This document shows, in pieces, positions 35,605 through 51,283 of a stretch of DNA of 64,000 nucleotides. Within the stretch, counting starts at the first letter, position 1. Every line of letters begins with the position of its first letter. The notes beneath the pieces are model-generated. The model saw only the letters and a program-made list of their open reading frames with translations. It ran no database searches and was not told the origin of the DNA. The DNA is from Sialis fuliginosa (lineage: Eukaryota; Arthropoda; Insecta; Megaloptera; Sialidae): contig OY540812.1 of NCBI GenBank assembly GCA_961205875.1, positions 1,364,001-1,428,000 on the forward strand. The letters are read 5' to 3'. Made by a program: the position numbers and the translations under genes.

Positions 35605-37560
35605 ACACAAGAAATCTGCGGTGACACCTCGTAAGGCAGCAGCATTGTTGGGATCAGGCATTAAACCATGTAAATCGCTTTAGTTGTTCAACAATTCTAA
35701 TGTGACACACATAAAAACACACAGACACACACACGAGGATCTAAGTACAAAATTTTACCCCCTGATTTGAGTTTTCACACGTGATATCTAGTTTATCGTC
35801 GTCGGGTTGTATTTAATTAGCGTTTGTTTGTATTTATTATGCAACTACGCCACACATTTCTCGCAGAGATTATCGTTAAATATTATAAATATATTCCTTA
35901 ATTATAATTCAAGAGTTTTTAAACAGTATTGTTTTTCTATTTTATCTATTGAGTGTTCAAGTATTACGTTGATTTCAGACCCCCCCCTTTTTTTGTAAAA
36001 AAATTGTAGGACTCCCTTTCCCCCTTCCCCAAATGAAGTTTTTTTAATTATTTTATCAAACATTAAAACAAAAATCAAAAAGTATTTAGACCACAAATAT
36101 CATGGCTCATCTTCAATTGTTTTTTTTTATTCTTTTGGTCCCATTGGCCTATGTTTTAGCTTTTGATCAAAAGTTAATTGTCCCAAAACTGCGTGAATAG
36201 CCCGTTGAAAAATATTCATAAAAAAAATGTGGAAACATACCGCAATATATATACTTTAGAATAAAACAAATTTGAATGAAATTGAACAAATAGATTTTGA
36301 GAAAATAATTTCCAAAATTCACGTATTTTTTCCGTTTACGTAATACTTGTTGACCGCCCCCTTGTACAATTTTAATTTGTGTTGGTTTGAAATAATTTGA
36401 TTAAAGCGAGTTGTGTGTCGTAACGATATAATTTTTAGAAATGTATCTTTAAAAACAATGTCATTCGGATATGGTCTTTTTAAATATGATAAATTTAACA
36501 GAGTGGGTTATTTTTGGTTTGTTTGTTGCATTTAGAACAAACGTAAATAAATAATTAGCGGTAAGACTAGAAGTTATTTTTAAAGTTGATTTAGCTTAAA
36601 TGAATGTATATTATCAAGATTGGATATATATAAATAATATATTAGTTTTTATATAATTGTTTGTTCTAAATGTGGCGGTAACGTTTATAAATCCATAAAA
36701 GTGTTTCTCGGTTATATTGTATAACGTTTTCTATGTTTTTGTACATTATAAAGAAGAAGAATAAGTATATATTTTAATCGAGTACTTTTGTACTATAAAA
36801 GATATCTATATTTATGTATAAAACTTGATGTTAATTTTCATTGCCATTATCGTTTGTGTATAAATGAGAAGTAACATGATTTCTTTTTTAATTTCATTTA
36901 ATATGTTGGGTTTTTTTTTCATTTATGTAAACTGAAAACAAAAAATGTTTCTCGATTTTATAAAAAATATTTTTCAGTAACTTTATTTAAATATTGATTC
37001 TTAGATTAAGATTTAACATTATAGATGTAGTTTAACACTTAAAAATCAATAGAATGTAAGATAAAATTTTAAATAATAAATTTTTATTATTAACTTGTCT
37101 TTTTATATATTTAACTCAACACACTCCAAAATATCACTTATTTAATTTCAGCTTTTTATTGTCGAAATGCAACAAACAAATAAAATATCAACAATTAAAA
37201 CATTACGTTTTTAAAAACAATTGTTGATGTAAATAATAAAACCGCCATTACGAAATGGTTGCATTTTGCATTGGTACCAATCAGCATTTTTTGTGTTTTC
37301 CTATATTAGGTAGGTTTGTATTTAATTTGATATATTTATGTATTTAAAAACGCATTTTTTTAAACTATTGTTTGATAAGGGTTGAGAGCACAGAATAATT
37401 AATAGTTAAAATTTTCAAATAGACGCAATAAATTCGGTATTTTTCACTCGTAAATAAAAAAGTTTGTAAGACTGATTTAGATTTTTGTTACCGGCGCTAA
37501 CTTCACGTCAATATTTGTTTTAATTCAGCAAGTCATATTTATAAAAAGTGATTTGTAAAA
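35605..37560. other. Dek 3' region and Prosbeta5 upstream region
   Basis: No further coding exon was seen. Several AATAAA hexamers exist (for example at 37075-37080), but which one ends Dek transcripts cannot be decided. At 35950-36355 two C-rich patches, each next to a (T/A)CGTAATACTTG-type word in opposite orientation, hint at the remains of a MITE. The less AT-rich TTACCGGCGCTAACTTCACG at about 37490 probably belongs to the Prosbeta5 promoter. Confidence 0.4.
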
Positions 37561-38658
37561 ATGGCTTTAGAAGCAATTTGTGGTATTCATGATCGTATTA
37601 ATTTTGATAAAAAGCTAGGAGACAATGAAGAATTTTCACGTGAAGTCGTACAGTATAGCAAAAATTTTCTAAATAATACAAGTTTAGCTTTACCTCCGTT
37701 TTCTGATGTAAGTAAGGTTATGGCAAATGTCAATGAATTTACAATTTGCAAGAAATGATCAATTATTTTATTTTATAGCCTGCAGAACACTTAGCGCATT
37801 TTTCAAAAGATGAAACCGGCCGGGATATTAAAATCCAGTTCGATCACGGAACAACAACTTTGGCATTTCAGTACCAAGGGGGTGTACTGTTAGCTGTAGA
37901 TTCAAGAGCTACAGGGGGACAATTTATTGGGTCTCAAACAATGAAAAAGATCGTTGAAATAAACGACTATTTGTTGGGAACACTAGCAGGTTTGTTACAA
38001 CTTTGTGAAAACTAGTGAAATATTCAAAACGTAAATTTTATTTAGGTGGTGCTGCTGATTGTGTTTATTGGGATCGTGTACTCGCCAAGCAATGCAGGAT
38101 GTACGAATTAAGAAACCGTGAGCGCATTTCCGTTGCGGCCGCTTCCAAACTCATGGCGAACATGGTGTATAGCTACAAAGGCATGGGACTTTCTATGGGA
38201 ATGATGTTAGCAGGTTGGGATAAACGCGTAAGTATTTAACACAAAATCAAACCAATTATTTTTGTTATTATCTGTAAATTTTACCGTAGGGTCCAGCATT
38301 ATATTACGTTGATTCAGAAGGCACAAGAACTCCAGGGAAAGTGTTCAGTGTGGGCTCAGGGTCCGTCTACGCTTTTGGTGTCTTGGATTCTGGTTACAAG
38401 TGGGATCTGAAGGATGAAGAGGCTTACGGTGAGTTTTAAGACCGAAAATTTTAAAATTCGGTTGTGATATAATATTTATTTGTTTCAGAGCTGGGCCGTA
38501 AATCGATCTACCACGCTACACATCGTGACGCTTACAGTGGTGGTATTGTCCGTGTATATCATATGAAAAATACGGGATGGGTCCACATTTCTAATCAAGA
38601 CTGTACCGAACTACATTATAAGTACGCTGAAGAGAAAGAAGCTGCTGCTAAGAAATAA
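37561..38658 (+). CDS. Prosbeta5: 20S proteasome subunit beta type-5
   Basis: There are five exons (37561-37707, 37779-37989, 38046-38227, 38290-38428, 38489-38658), giving 282 residues. It carries the chymotrypsin-like active site of the 20S core. The propeptide ends in HG before the mature N-terminal threonine ([15 protein letters not shown]). The catalytic Asp lies in AVDSRAT and the catalytic Lys in MKKIVEIN. The S1-pocket and core strands follow ([52 protein letters not shown]). The length and the ~75-residue propeptide fit the family. All introns are 56-72 nt. AATAAA lies at 38695-38700, soon after the stop. Confidence 0.97.
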
Positions 38659-38942
38659 GTTATTGTTTATGTATTTGGTTTATATATTTGATCTAATAAA
38701 AACATTTTTTTAATGAATTATATTTTGTTTTATTCAATGTAAGGTACTCTAAAAATGAAAGGCTGAATATTGGGTAGATTTACCGATTTATCATCTTTAC
38801 AGAATAAATTTCTCCCTGTATATAGTGAATATAATATTATATATATATTTATTACACTTCTATGTAGTTCTAAAATTGAAAAATAATGTTTTTTTATGTA
38901 ATAAATTTAGGTTATAAACATATTTTAATAAATTAAGAACTA

Positions 38943-39239
38943 TAGTCTGTTTCATTTAAGATTGCAGTGGTAACTAACAAAGGCAGCAATACATCTACTA
39001 ATTCATGTTGCATTGGAAACAAATGCAATTAAATTCAAATTTTCAGATTAGTTATTCTAAAAATGTATTATATTATCTACATTAGGATATTAGAAAACTA
39101 ATATTCGTAATATAAAGGTGAGTTTTATTTCTTACAAAATTTCATTAAAAGTTTTCGTGTAAATATTAAAAAAAATTATTCATAGAATAGTGCCCGTCTA
39201 TTCCCCGCCCACCACTGCAATCTTAAATAAAACAGACTA
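38943..39239. mobile_element. Mariner-type MITE, 297 bp, between Prosbeta5 and Pgi
   Basis: The ends TAGTCTGTTTCATTTAAGAT and ATCTTAAATAAAACAGACTA are inverted repeats, with further matching inside (TGCAGTGGT / ACCACTGCA). Each end is flanked by TA (38941-38942 and 39240-39241), the Tc1/mariner target. The interior is non-coding. Confidence 0.8.
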
Positions 39240-39934
39240 TAGTGAAAGGTATTAGTTAAATAATAAAAAAATTCAAATTAATTAAAAAAATTTCATATTT
39301 AATTACAATTTCCAATAGCGCGTCAAAAAATTAACTAATAACTTTATACATATACCTAAACAATTAAAATTAAATTAAATATAACTTTTTTCTTTACCTA
39401 CATTTGCACAAACTAAATTTTTGGCAATGGTAAGAAATATAACGGCCATAATTGAAATTTTAAATTTGATATAATATACGTTGGTATAAGTTGATTGTTG
39501 AAAACTTACGAAAAAATTCGCCCTTAAAATTTAAACTTTTGATTAGTTAGTTAGTTTTAATTAAATTTTATTGAAGGTTTATTATGAAATATTGTTATAC
39601 TTAAATACATAAATAAATAGGTTGAATTTAAATGAAGCCTTGAAAAAGGAATAATTGATAATATATTAATTACAGTATATCTGTTAAAAAATGTCTTGTA
39701 AATTCAATGTTATTACAACGTCATGCACAAAAAGTGAAGGGAAAACAGAAAACCACAAGATACTGATAACATAAAAAAGTGAGAAGGAGATATACGTGTA
39801 AACGTATTATCATATACACGTCTTTGTCGAGATACATGACGCGAAAAGTTCAACATTTCAGCTGTTTGGAGTTCATTTCAAAGGTGACATTGACCGTGTT
39901 GAATCGAAAGAATTGTCTTAAAAAATCCAGAAAA

Positions 39935-45875
<5,941 letters not shown>

Positions 45876-46018
45876 ATGTTGGGTTTTTTTTACACGATGT
45901 CGAAGAACGGAGTTATTGGCTGGATAAAAGACAATTCATTCAATATTTCAACATATAGTAAAAGCGTTCTTTTTATTTGAATACCGTTCTTTCTTAAAAA
46001 TATTGATTTTCGAAGTAC

Positions 46019-46169
46019 AATCGCATGCAAAAGTATAAAGAGTATTTATCTGTCTTACAGATGCGTATCAGTATGTCTGTCTTTATTTGTTACATGGAGA
46101 AATAATTTAAATATGATAATAAAAAGATCAGGGACTGTTGAGAATTTTGGTTACTTTTGCATGCGATAG
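46019..46169. mobile_element. Small mariner-type MITE between Pgi and RpS7
   Basis: The inverted ends CAATCGCATGCAAAAGTA and TACTTTTGCATGCGATAG are flanked by TA (46017-46018 and 46170-46171). The 151-bp body is non-coding. It may lie within the Pgi 3' untranslated region, since it starts about 140 bp after the stop codon. Confidence 0.65.
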
Positions 46170-46539
46170 TATGTTTATTTCGTAAATGGTGCTTTTAAAA
46201 TGTAGTCAAAATAAATTTAAGGATTAAATATGTCACCGATATACTTAAAATTAGAGTAAGTTATGGAAAGGAAACTAATTAACGTAATAGGCACGCTTGT
46301 AAAATTTATTAGTTATTAATATGAAATGTTTATTTAAGAAGAGTTGATGATTAGAATCTTGTATTGTAATTTTATGTTAAAATTGTTGAAATATATGTAT
46401 GTAATAGTTAATAAAAATAATTGCAACTTGATTGGATTTTTATTTAAATACCTGAAAGTGTTAAAATAAAAAAATAATAAAAATGAAATTGGATTTGTTT
46501 AATTTATTAAAGAAATCTTTATTAACAACGCATATCCAT

Positions 46540-47239
46540 TTACAAATACGGTTCTGGGAATTCGAACGTTACTTCCCTACCCGTTAACTTCTTGTAAACA
46601 GACGCGAAAGTGTCAACCTGAAAATAAAAAAAATAATAGTATTTGCAACATTGTAAATTAAATTGATTGATAACGTACCTTATGTTCGATGGTAGTTTGT
46701 TGATTTTTGTCAAGGTGGACTTTGATGAGTTGGGATCCGTCTAATTTGACACGAATACGTTTGCCTACGATTTCAGCCGGAAATACCAAGTCTTCTAAAA
46801 TAGCGTCATATACAGCTGTAAGTGTTCGGGAACGTGGTCGCTTCTGCTTGTTTTTCGTTCTTGTTTTACGTGTCGGTTTTGGTAGGATTTTACGTTCTCC
46901 AACAAATACGACGTGCTTTCCTGAAAACTTCTTTTCCAATTCTCGTACTAAACGTGTCTGGATTTTTTGAAATTGTTTCAGTTTTGGCATTGGAACGTAA
47001 ATAATGATTGACTGGAATAAAACAAATAGATTAATTGTGACAGTGTTAATAACTAAAGAAGTATTACGTACCTTTTTATTATTTAGTTCGATTTCTCGGG
47101 CTTTTGTAATGTATAATTCGCGGAGCTGGGCTTTTATATCGGAATTCATCTCAAGCTCGAGAAGAGCTTGTGAAACTTGCGATTCAAAAGCATCTGGCTC
47201 GGCGCCGCCGGCCTTCAAGATCTTCGCACTGGAAAGCAT
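46540..47239 (-). CDS. RpS7: 40S ribosomal protein eS7
   Basis: There are three coding exons (47239-47072, 47011-46679, 46617-46540), giving 192 residues. It is a small-subunit ribosomal protein. Conserved blocks are [78 protein letters not shown] and the C terminus [12 protein letters not shown]. The ATG is the first base of its exon, directly after the acceptor, so the leader is a separate exon (see 47575-47598). The first coding intron (47071-47012) is exactly 60 nt and has no in-frame stop, so retention would insert 20 residues in frame. The gene converges with Pgi and diverges from COX5B. Confidence 0.96.
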
Positions 47240-47574
47240 CTGTAAACAAGGGTTATGTTTTATAATTAAATATTATTTCACATTTAAACACAAACTGGAA
47301 TACTGTTTAGAATTAGAATTGCAACAAACAATTACTTTATTAATTAACAAGTGTTTATTTATTAAATTAAAATAATTAAATTTTTTGGAGTGAAACATCC
47401 ATCACTTTCATCGGATTTTATCACAATTATGAAAGATCATCGAACGAAAATTTCACTCACAATTCTTTACGAAAGCTTCTACAGCAATTTGTAATTTATA
47501 TTTTACAATTAAAAAACGTATTTCAAGAGATCAAGCCATTAAAAATTATATATTTTATACAGAAAAACGTGTAC

Positions 47575-47598
47575 CTTTAACAGTGCATGCGTGAAAAG
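47575..47598 (-). promoter_or_regulatory. Likely RpS7 leader exon with a 5' TOP-type start
   Basis: On the minus strand CTTTTCACGCATGCACTG starts at 47598, a pyrimidine tract as in 5'-TOP ribosomal protein mRNAs. The donor TAAAG|GTACAC follows at 47575 and would join the acceptor before the ATG at 47239. The position fits a bidirectional promoter with COX5B, whose start codon is at 47915. This is inferred from the motif and spacing. Confidence 0.45.
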
Positions 47599-47914
47599 AC
47601 TTGAATGTCACAATTTATGTTTTCATAAAAGTCCCTAGATAGAATTTGGAAAATCTGTCGTCCTAATTTTGTTATATCTATTATCTTTTTTAGTAATTTC
47701 ATGAAATGAAAAAATACTGTTTGGTTTTGGAATTTATAATTTATACTTAAAACACGTTAAAAAGTATTTAATAATCGTAAATATAAATAAAGATTGAACG
47801 TGTAGGGAATGTTAATTTTGTCCCAAATCTTATTTGCCTATAGGTTCATGGTGTAGAGAAAGCACTTTTATCGAATTTCAACCTTATCAAAATACATAAA
47901 ATTTCGTGGTGAAA

Positions 47915-48629
47915 ATGGCTTCTCTATGTGCAAGAGTTGTACTTTCATCGGCGAAAAAGAGTGTATTGCTTACTGCTGTGAGATGTTCTAGTAAAAATTG
48001 TAAGTAATCATTTATTAAATAATAAAAGTTTGGGCGTATCTATACACGGTACTACTATTTTTACAGCTACATTTTGACGTTTTACATACTTACGTAATTT
48101 TAGATTTTTATAGAGATAAAAAGTCGAATAAACAATTTAATAATTTAGTTTTTAAGTATCCTACCATCATGAACTATATAAATTACACTTTATTAAATTT
48201 TTTCATTGTTTAGGCTTATTTATTATGTTGTAAAAATTACAATTACATTGCATAAGTTTGATTTATTTATACATATGTTTTTATTTACTTCTAGAAATTC
48301 TTATCAGTTCAACATAAAGATACATTTTAAACTTTTTATTTTTAGCATCTATGCCAGATCCAGTAGAGCACGCCACAGGTTTAGAAAAAAGAGAATTGCT
48401 TGCGAAATTAGCCGGTAATGAAAACCCATTTGACTTAAAGGCGTTCAAACGAGGGCCTGGTACAAAAGATACACCTAATTTAATTCCCAGTGCTTTTGAG
48501 TCGCGTATCGTAGGATGTATTTGTGATGAAGATTCTTCGCACGTGTCTTGGATGTGGTTACATCAAGCTGAACCAAAAAGATGTGGCTGCGGACACTGGT
48601 TTAAACTAATAGAAAAAGCCCCCGTTTAA
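47915..48629 (+). CDS. COX5B: Cytochrome c oxidase subunit 5B, mitochondrial
   Basis: Two exons (47915-47999, 48346-48629) encode 122 residues. The N terminus (MASLCARVVLSSAKKSVLLT) is a basic, hydroxylated mitochondrial presequence. The mature part has DPVEHATGLEKRELLAKLAG and the zinc site CICDEDSSHVSWMWLHQ...RCGCGHWFKL, with Cys-X-Cys pairs as in nuclear-encoded COX subunit 5B (Vb). It is a matrix-side structural subunit of complex IV. The intron interrupts just after the presequence. AATAAA lies at 48739-48744. Confidence 0.96.
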
Positions 48630-48970
48630 ATACTAATTAAGAACGTAATCCCTAGTTAAAAATGTGTATTATATAAAAAATATTGGTATAGGATTGTATA
48701 ATCCATTTCTAACAATATTGTACATTATTTTATGTCTCAATAAACTGTTATTTAATTATTTTATATCTGTCATTTTTATCCAACTTTGAAATATTTCAGA
48801 ACATAGGTAAAAGAAATCTAGAAATTATTGCCCAGTTTACCTTATCATTTTTTTCGTAAATTGTTCACAGGTATTCAATATGCAATGAATATAGGCACGT
48901 ATTGCCAGAAAGCATGACATAACCTAAAAATAATTTAAAATTGTTGAAATACGTAAACTATTTTGATAAA

Positions 48971-50068
48971 ATGCCTGTAGATTATAAAAGAATCACTGGA
49001 CCAGAAGATTCAGTTCCTTATCAATTATTCTCTGATAAAAAGAAAAAGACACACGAGGAAAAATGTAAAGAATTAATTGATAATAATGGGAAAAGAGCGG
49101 ATGGTAGATCACAAAATGAACACAGAAAAATATGTAAGTATATTTATTAATACACGTATTAACAAAGAAAATATAATAAGAACTGTTTATAAGATTATTA
49201 ACTGATATTTTAGTCATCAAAACAAATATTGTAAGCCAAGCAAAAGGATCTGCGTACATTGAAGTTGATAAAACAAAAGTGATTGTCTCTGTGTTTGATC
49301 CTCGAGAGATCCCCAACAGAAATGAATACACTTTACATGGAGAACTTTACTGTGAATTTAAATATGCAACTTTTAGTTGTTTAAAGCGGAGAAACCATCA
49401 ACAAGACTTGGAAGAAAAAGAATACAGTGTAATACTTCGTAGATCATTAGAACCAGTTGTTTGCAGGTAAATATATACTTTAAAGTAATTATACCGACAT
49501 ATTTTTTATAATTTAAACTTTCAGACATGAATTCCCTAACTTTCAAGTCGACATTTACGCGTTAGTTCTCGAAAACGATGGAAGCGCACTTTCAGCAGCG
49601 ATTACGTGCGCTGGGCTTGCTTTGGCACAAGCAGGGATTCCCATGTATGATTTAATAACTGCAGTGACCATTGGTCAGCGAGATGATATCATTTTAGTAG
49701 ACCCAACTTACGAAGAAGAGATTTTATGTCATTCAGCACCAAACATGGCTCCAACGACGTATGAAAACTTACGTTTGGAGAGTGGCGCTGAAGAGATTGA
49801 TTCTATGGACTGCAGTGAACCTTTAGCTTCTACTGATAAATCAGAACATGGAATTATTTTACTATCATTGCTTTCAACTCACCAGCAAGTCACTGAGTTT
49901 TACCAGACTGGATCAATGAGGGTTGAAACTTTAACAGAAATGACTGAACTGTTGATAAAACTGAATAATCAGATTGTTCCGTTAGTGCAAAAGTGTTTGG
50001 TAAAACATATACAAAAATCATTAAATAGAAATGAAATTGAAAAGAAAAATGAAAATAATGTTTTATAA
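48971..50068 (+). CDS. Mtr3: Exosome complex component MTR3 (EXOSC6-type, RNase PH fold)
   Basis: Three exons (48971-49133, 49214-49466, 49525-50068) give 319 residues. The RNase PH-like fold is seen in IFIKTNIVSQAKGSAYIEVD, TKVIVSVFDPREIP, GELYCEFKYATFS, ILRRSLEPVVCRHEFPNFQV and DGSALSAAITCAGLALAQAG-IPMYDL. The pattern LSQA(R/K)GSAY with the MYDL block distinguishes MTR3 from RRP41, RRP46 and RRP42-45. In animals the ring subunits are catalytically inert and thread RNA to RRP44/RRP6. An insertion around residues 210-240 (LRLESGAEEIDSMDCSEPLA) and an extended C terminus are unusual for the family. AATAAA lies at 50087-50092. The gene converges with Sf3b5. Confidence 0.88.
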
Positions 50069-50217
50069 ATCATGTATTTTATGTTTAATAAATTTTTTTA
50101 ATGAGTAATGATTGAATTTTTAATAAAAAAAATCACGTTTTATTTGTTAAAAAATTGTTTTATTTCTTACATACATAAAAATTATTAAATATATACATAA
50201 CCTAATTATATATAAAA

Positions 50218-50475
50218 TTATTCGTCGGGTTTTTCTGGAGGAGGACCACACGGTTGTAACATTTTTTCCATTAAGTTAAACCTTACACGTGCTTTTGCTT
50301 CGTTTTCAGCGATAGCGAAGTAACTCAGGAGATCAGGATGTCCTAAGTAACTAGCACAGGAATCACGGTGTTGCTGAACCAACCATTCATATTTACTAGT
50401 ATCAGCATGACCTGTTCCTATATATTTACTTTGTAAATGTTCTAACTGACTGTGGATATTGTATCTTTCACCCAT
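50218..50475 (-). CDS. Sf3b5: Splicing factor 3B subunit 5 (SF3b10)
   Basis: A single coding exon of 85 residues, the usual family length. It begins MGERYNIHSQLEHLQSKYIG and contains TGHADTSKYEWLVQQHRDSC and GHPDLLSYFAIAENEAKARV, all strongly conserved in SF3b10. It is a component of the SF3b complex of the U2 snRNP, also reported in SAGA. On the minus strand an acceptor-like TTTTCAG lies about 20 bases upstream of the ATG, so a leader intron is likely. The gene is head-to-head with eco. Confidence 0.97.
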   Translation of the reverse strand: MGERYNIHSQLEHLQSKYIGTGHADTSKYEWLVQQHRDSCASYLGHPDLLSYFAIAENEAKARVRFNLMEKMLQPCGPPPEKPDE

Positions 50476-50852
50476 TTTTTAACAGTTAACCTTAAACTGA
50501 AAACAATTTTATATTTAAACTTCAGATATTATAAATTAAAGTGTATTTTTATATTGAAAACCTGTACTTATAAATTACACATGTTTACCTGCAGTTTCTG
50601 AACGTTTTATTACAACAAAACTTGCATTCAACTTATTAATAATATTAATTTTTGTTGAATGTTGTTTTCAGTAGATAAACCGGTTTTGACAGTTGTCAAA
50701 AGTTTATTTCGGTAACGGAAATGTAAACAGATCTCTGATTTACCTATAAATAGTTGAAGCACATAAAAAGAAGGAAAACATTATCGGATATGAACGTTAT
50801 TATATCTTTTTTCTCTTTTTATTGCAATAACAAATGATTATGCTTTAAGTAA

Positions 50853-50863
50853 TTGGCGCCAAA
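50853..50863 (+). promoter_or_regulatory. Perfect E2F-type palindrome in the Sf3b5/eco intergenic region
   Basis: The sequence TTGGCGCCAAA contains the palindromic E2F/DP consensus (TTGGCGCC). It lies about 150 bp upstream of the proposed eco leader exon. Eco acts in S phase, and E2F drives S-phase genes, so the site fits its role. Function is inferred from motif and position. Confidence 0.55.
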
Positions 50864-50939
50864 CAATGAACAGCTGCTCATTTGATGCTGAGTTGACTTG
50901 AGGGTACTTATTGGTACTTATGGCGGTATTTTGTCTAAC

Positions 50940-51024
50940 TTGTGGAGAGTGAAGTTTTAAAAATATTTTAATGCAAAGTATATTTGTTGTGTAAATAATT
51001 TTAAGTTACTGGAAGAGTATCAGA
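50940..51024 (+). promoter_or_regulatory. Likely eco leader exon (non-coding)
   Basis: A less A/T-rich stretch ends in the donor TATCAGA|GTAAGT after 51024. The matching acceptor TTTTCTTTAG ends at 51228, so coding exon 1 would begin with the untranslated 51229-51283. The 5' boundary is approximate. Confidence 0.45.
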
Positions 51025-51283
51025 GTAAGTTATTTTTGCAATGTATTATTCTTTACTTCATTATATTTATGAAAAAATGTATTGCATATCTGTTACAAAA
51101 AAAACTAACAATTAAGTTAACGCCTTATACACGTTTTACGTTTAATATTATGTAATATTGCTTTGTAAAGAATTATTTTCAGTTTGTTGTAATTTATTAA
51201 TATTTATATAGATTTTTATTTTCTTTAGCAAATCATCTATATTCTATTAAATTCACATTCAGTTATTATAAAATCTACAAATC

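Noticed and set aside
35950-36355. A MITE between C-rich patches downstream of Dek
   Set aside because: Only short words are inverted, ends cannot be placed and no target duplication was seen.
46658-47239. A single 193-codon RpS7 exon reading straight through 47012-47071
   Set aside because: The 60-nt stretch has a perfect donor (AAG|GTACGT) and acceptor (TATTCCAG), and its removal restores the conserved eS7 sequence; it is an intron.
48941-48970. Upstream extension of Mtr3 (LKYVNYFDK before the start)
   Set aside because: It begins at TTG; the ATG at 48971 gives a normal exosome N terminus.
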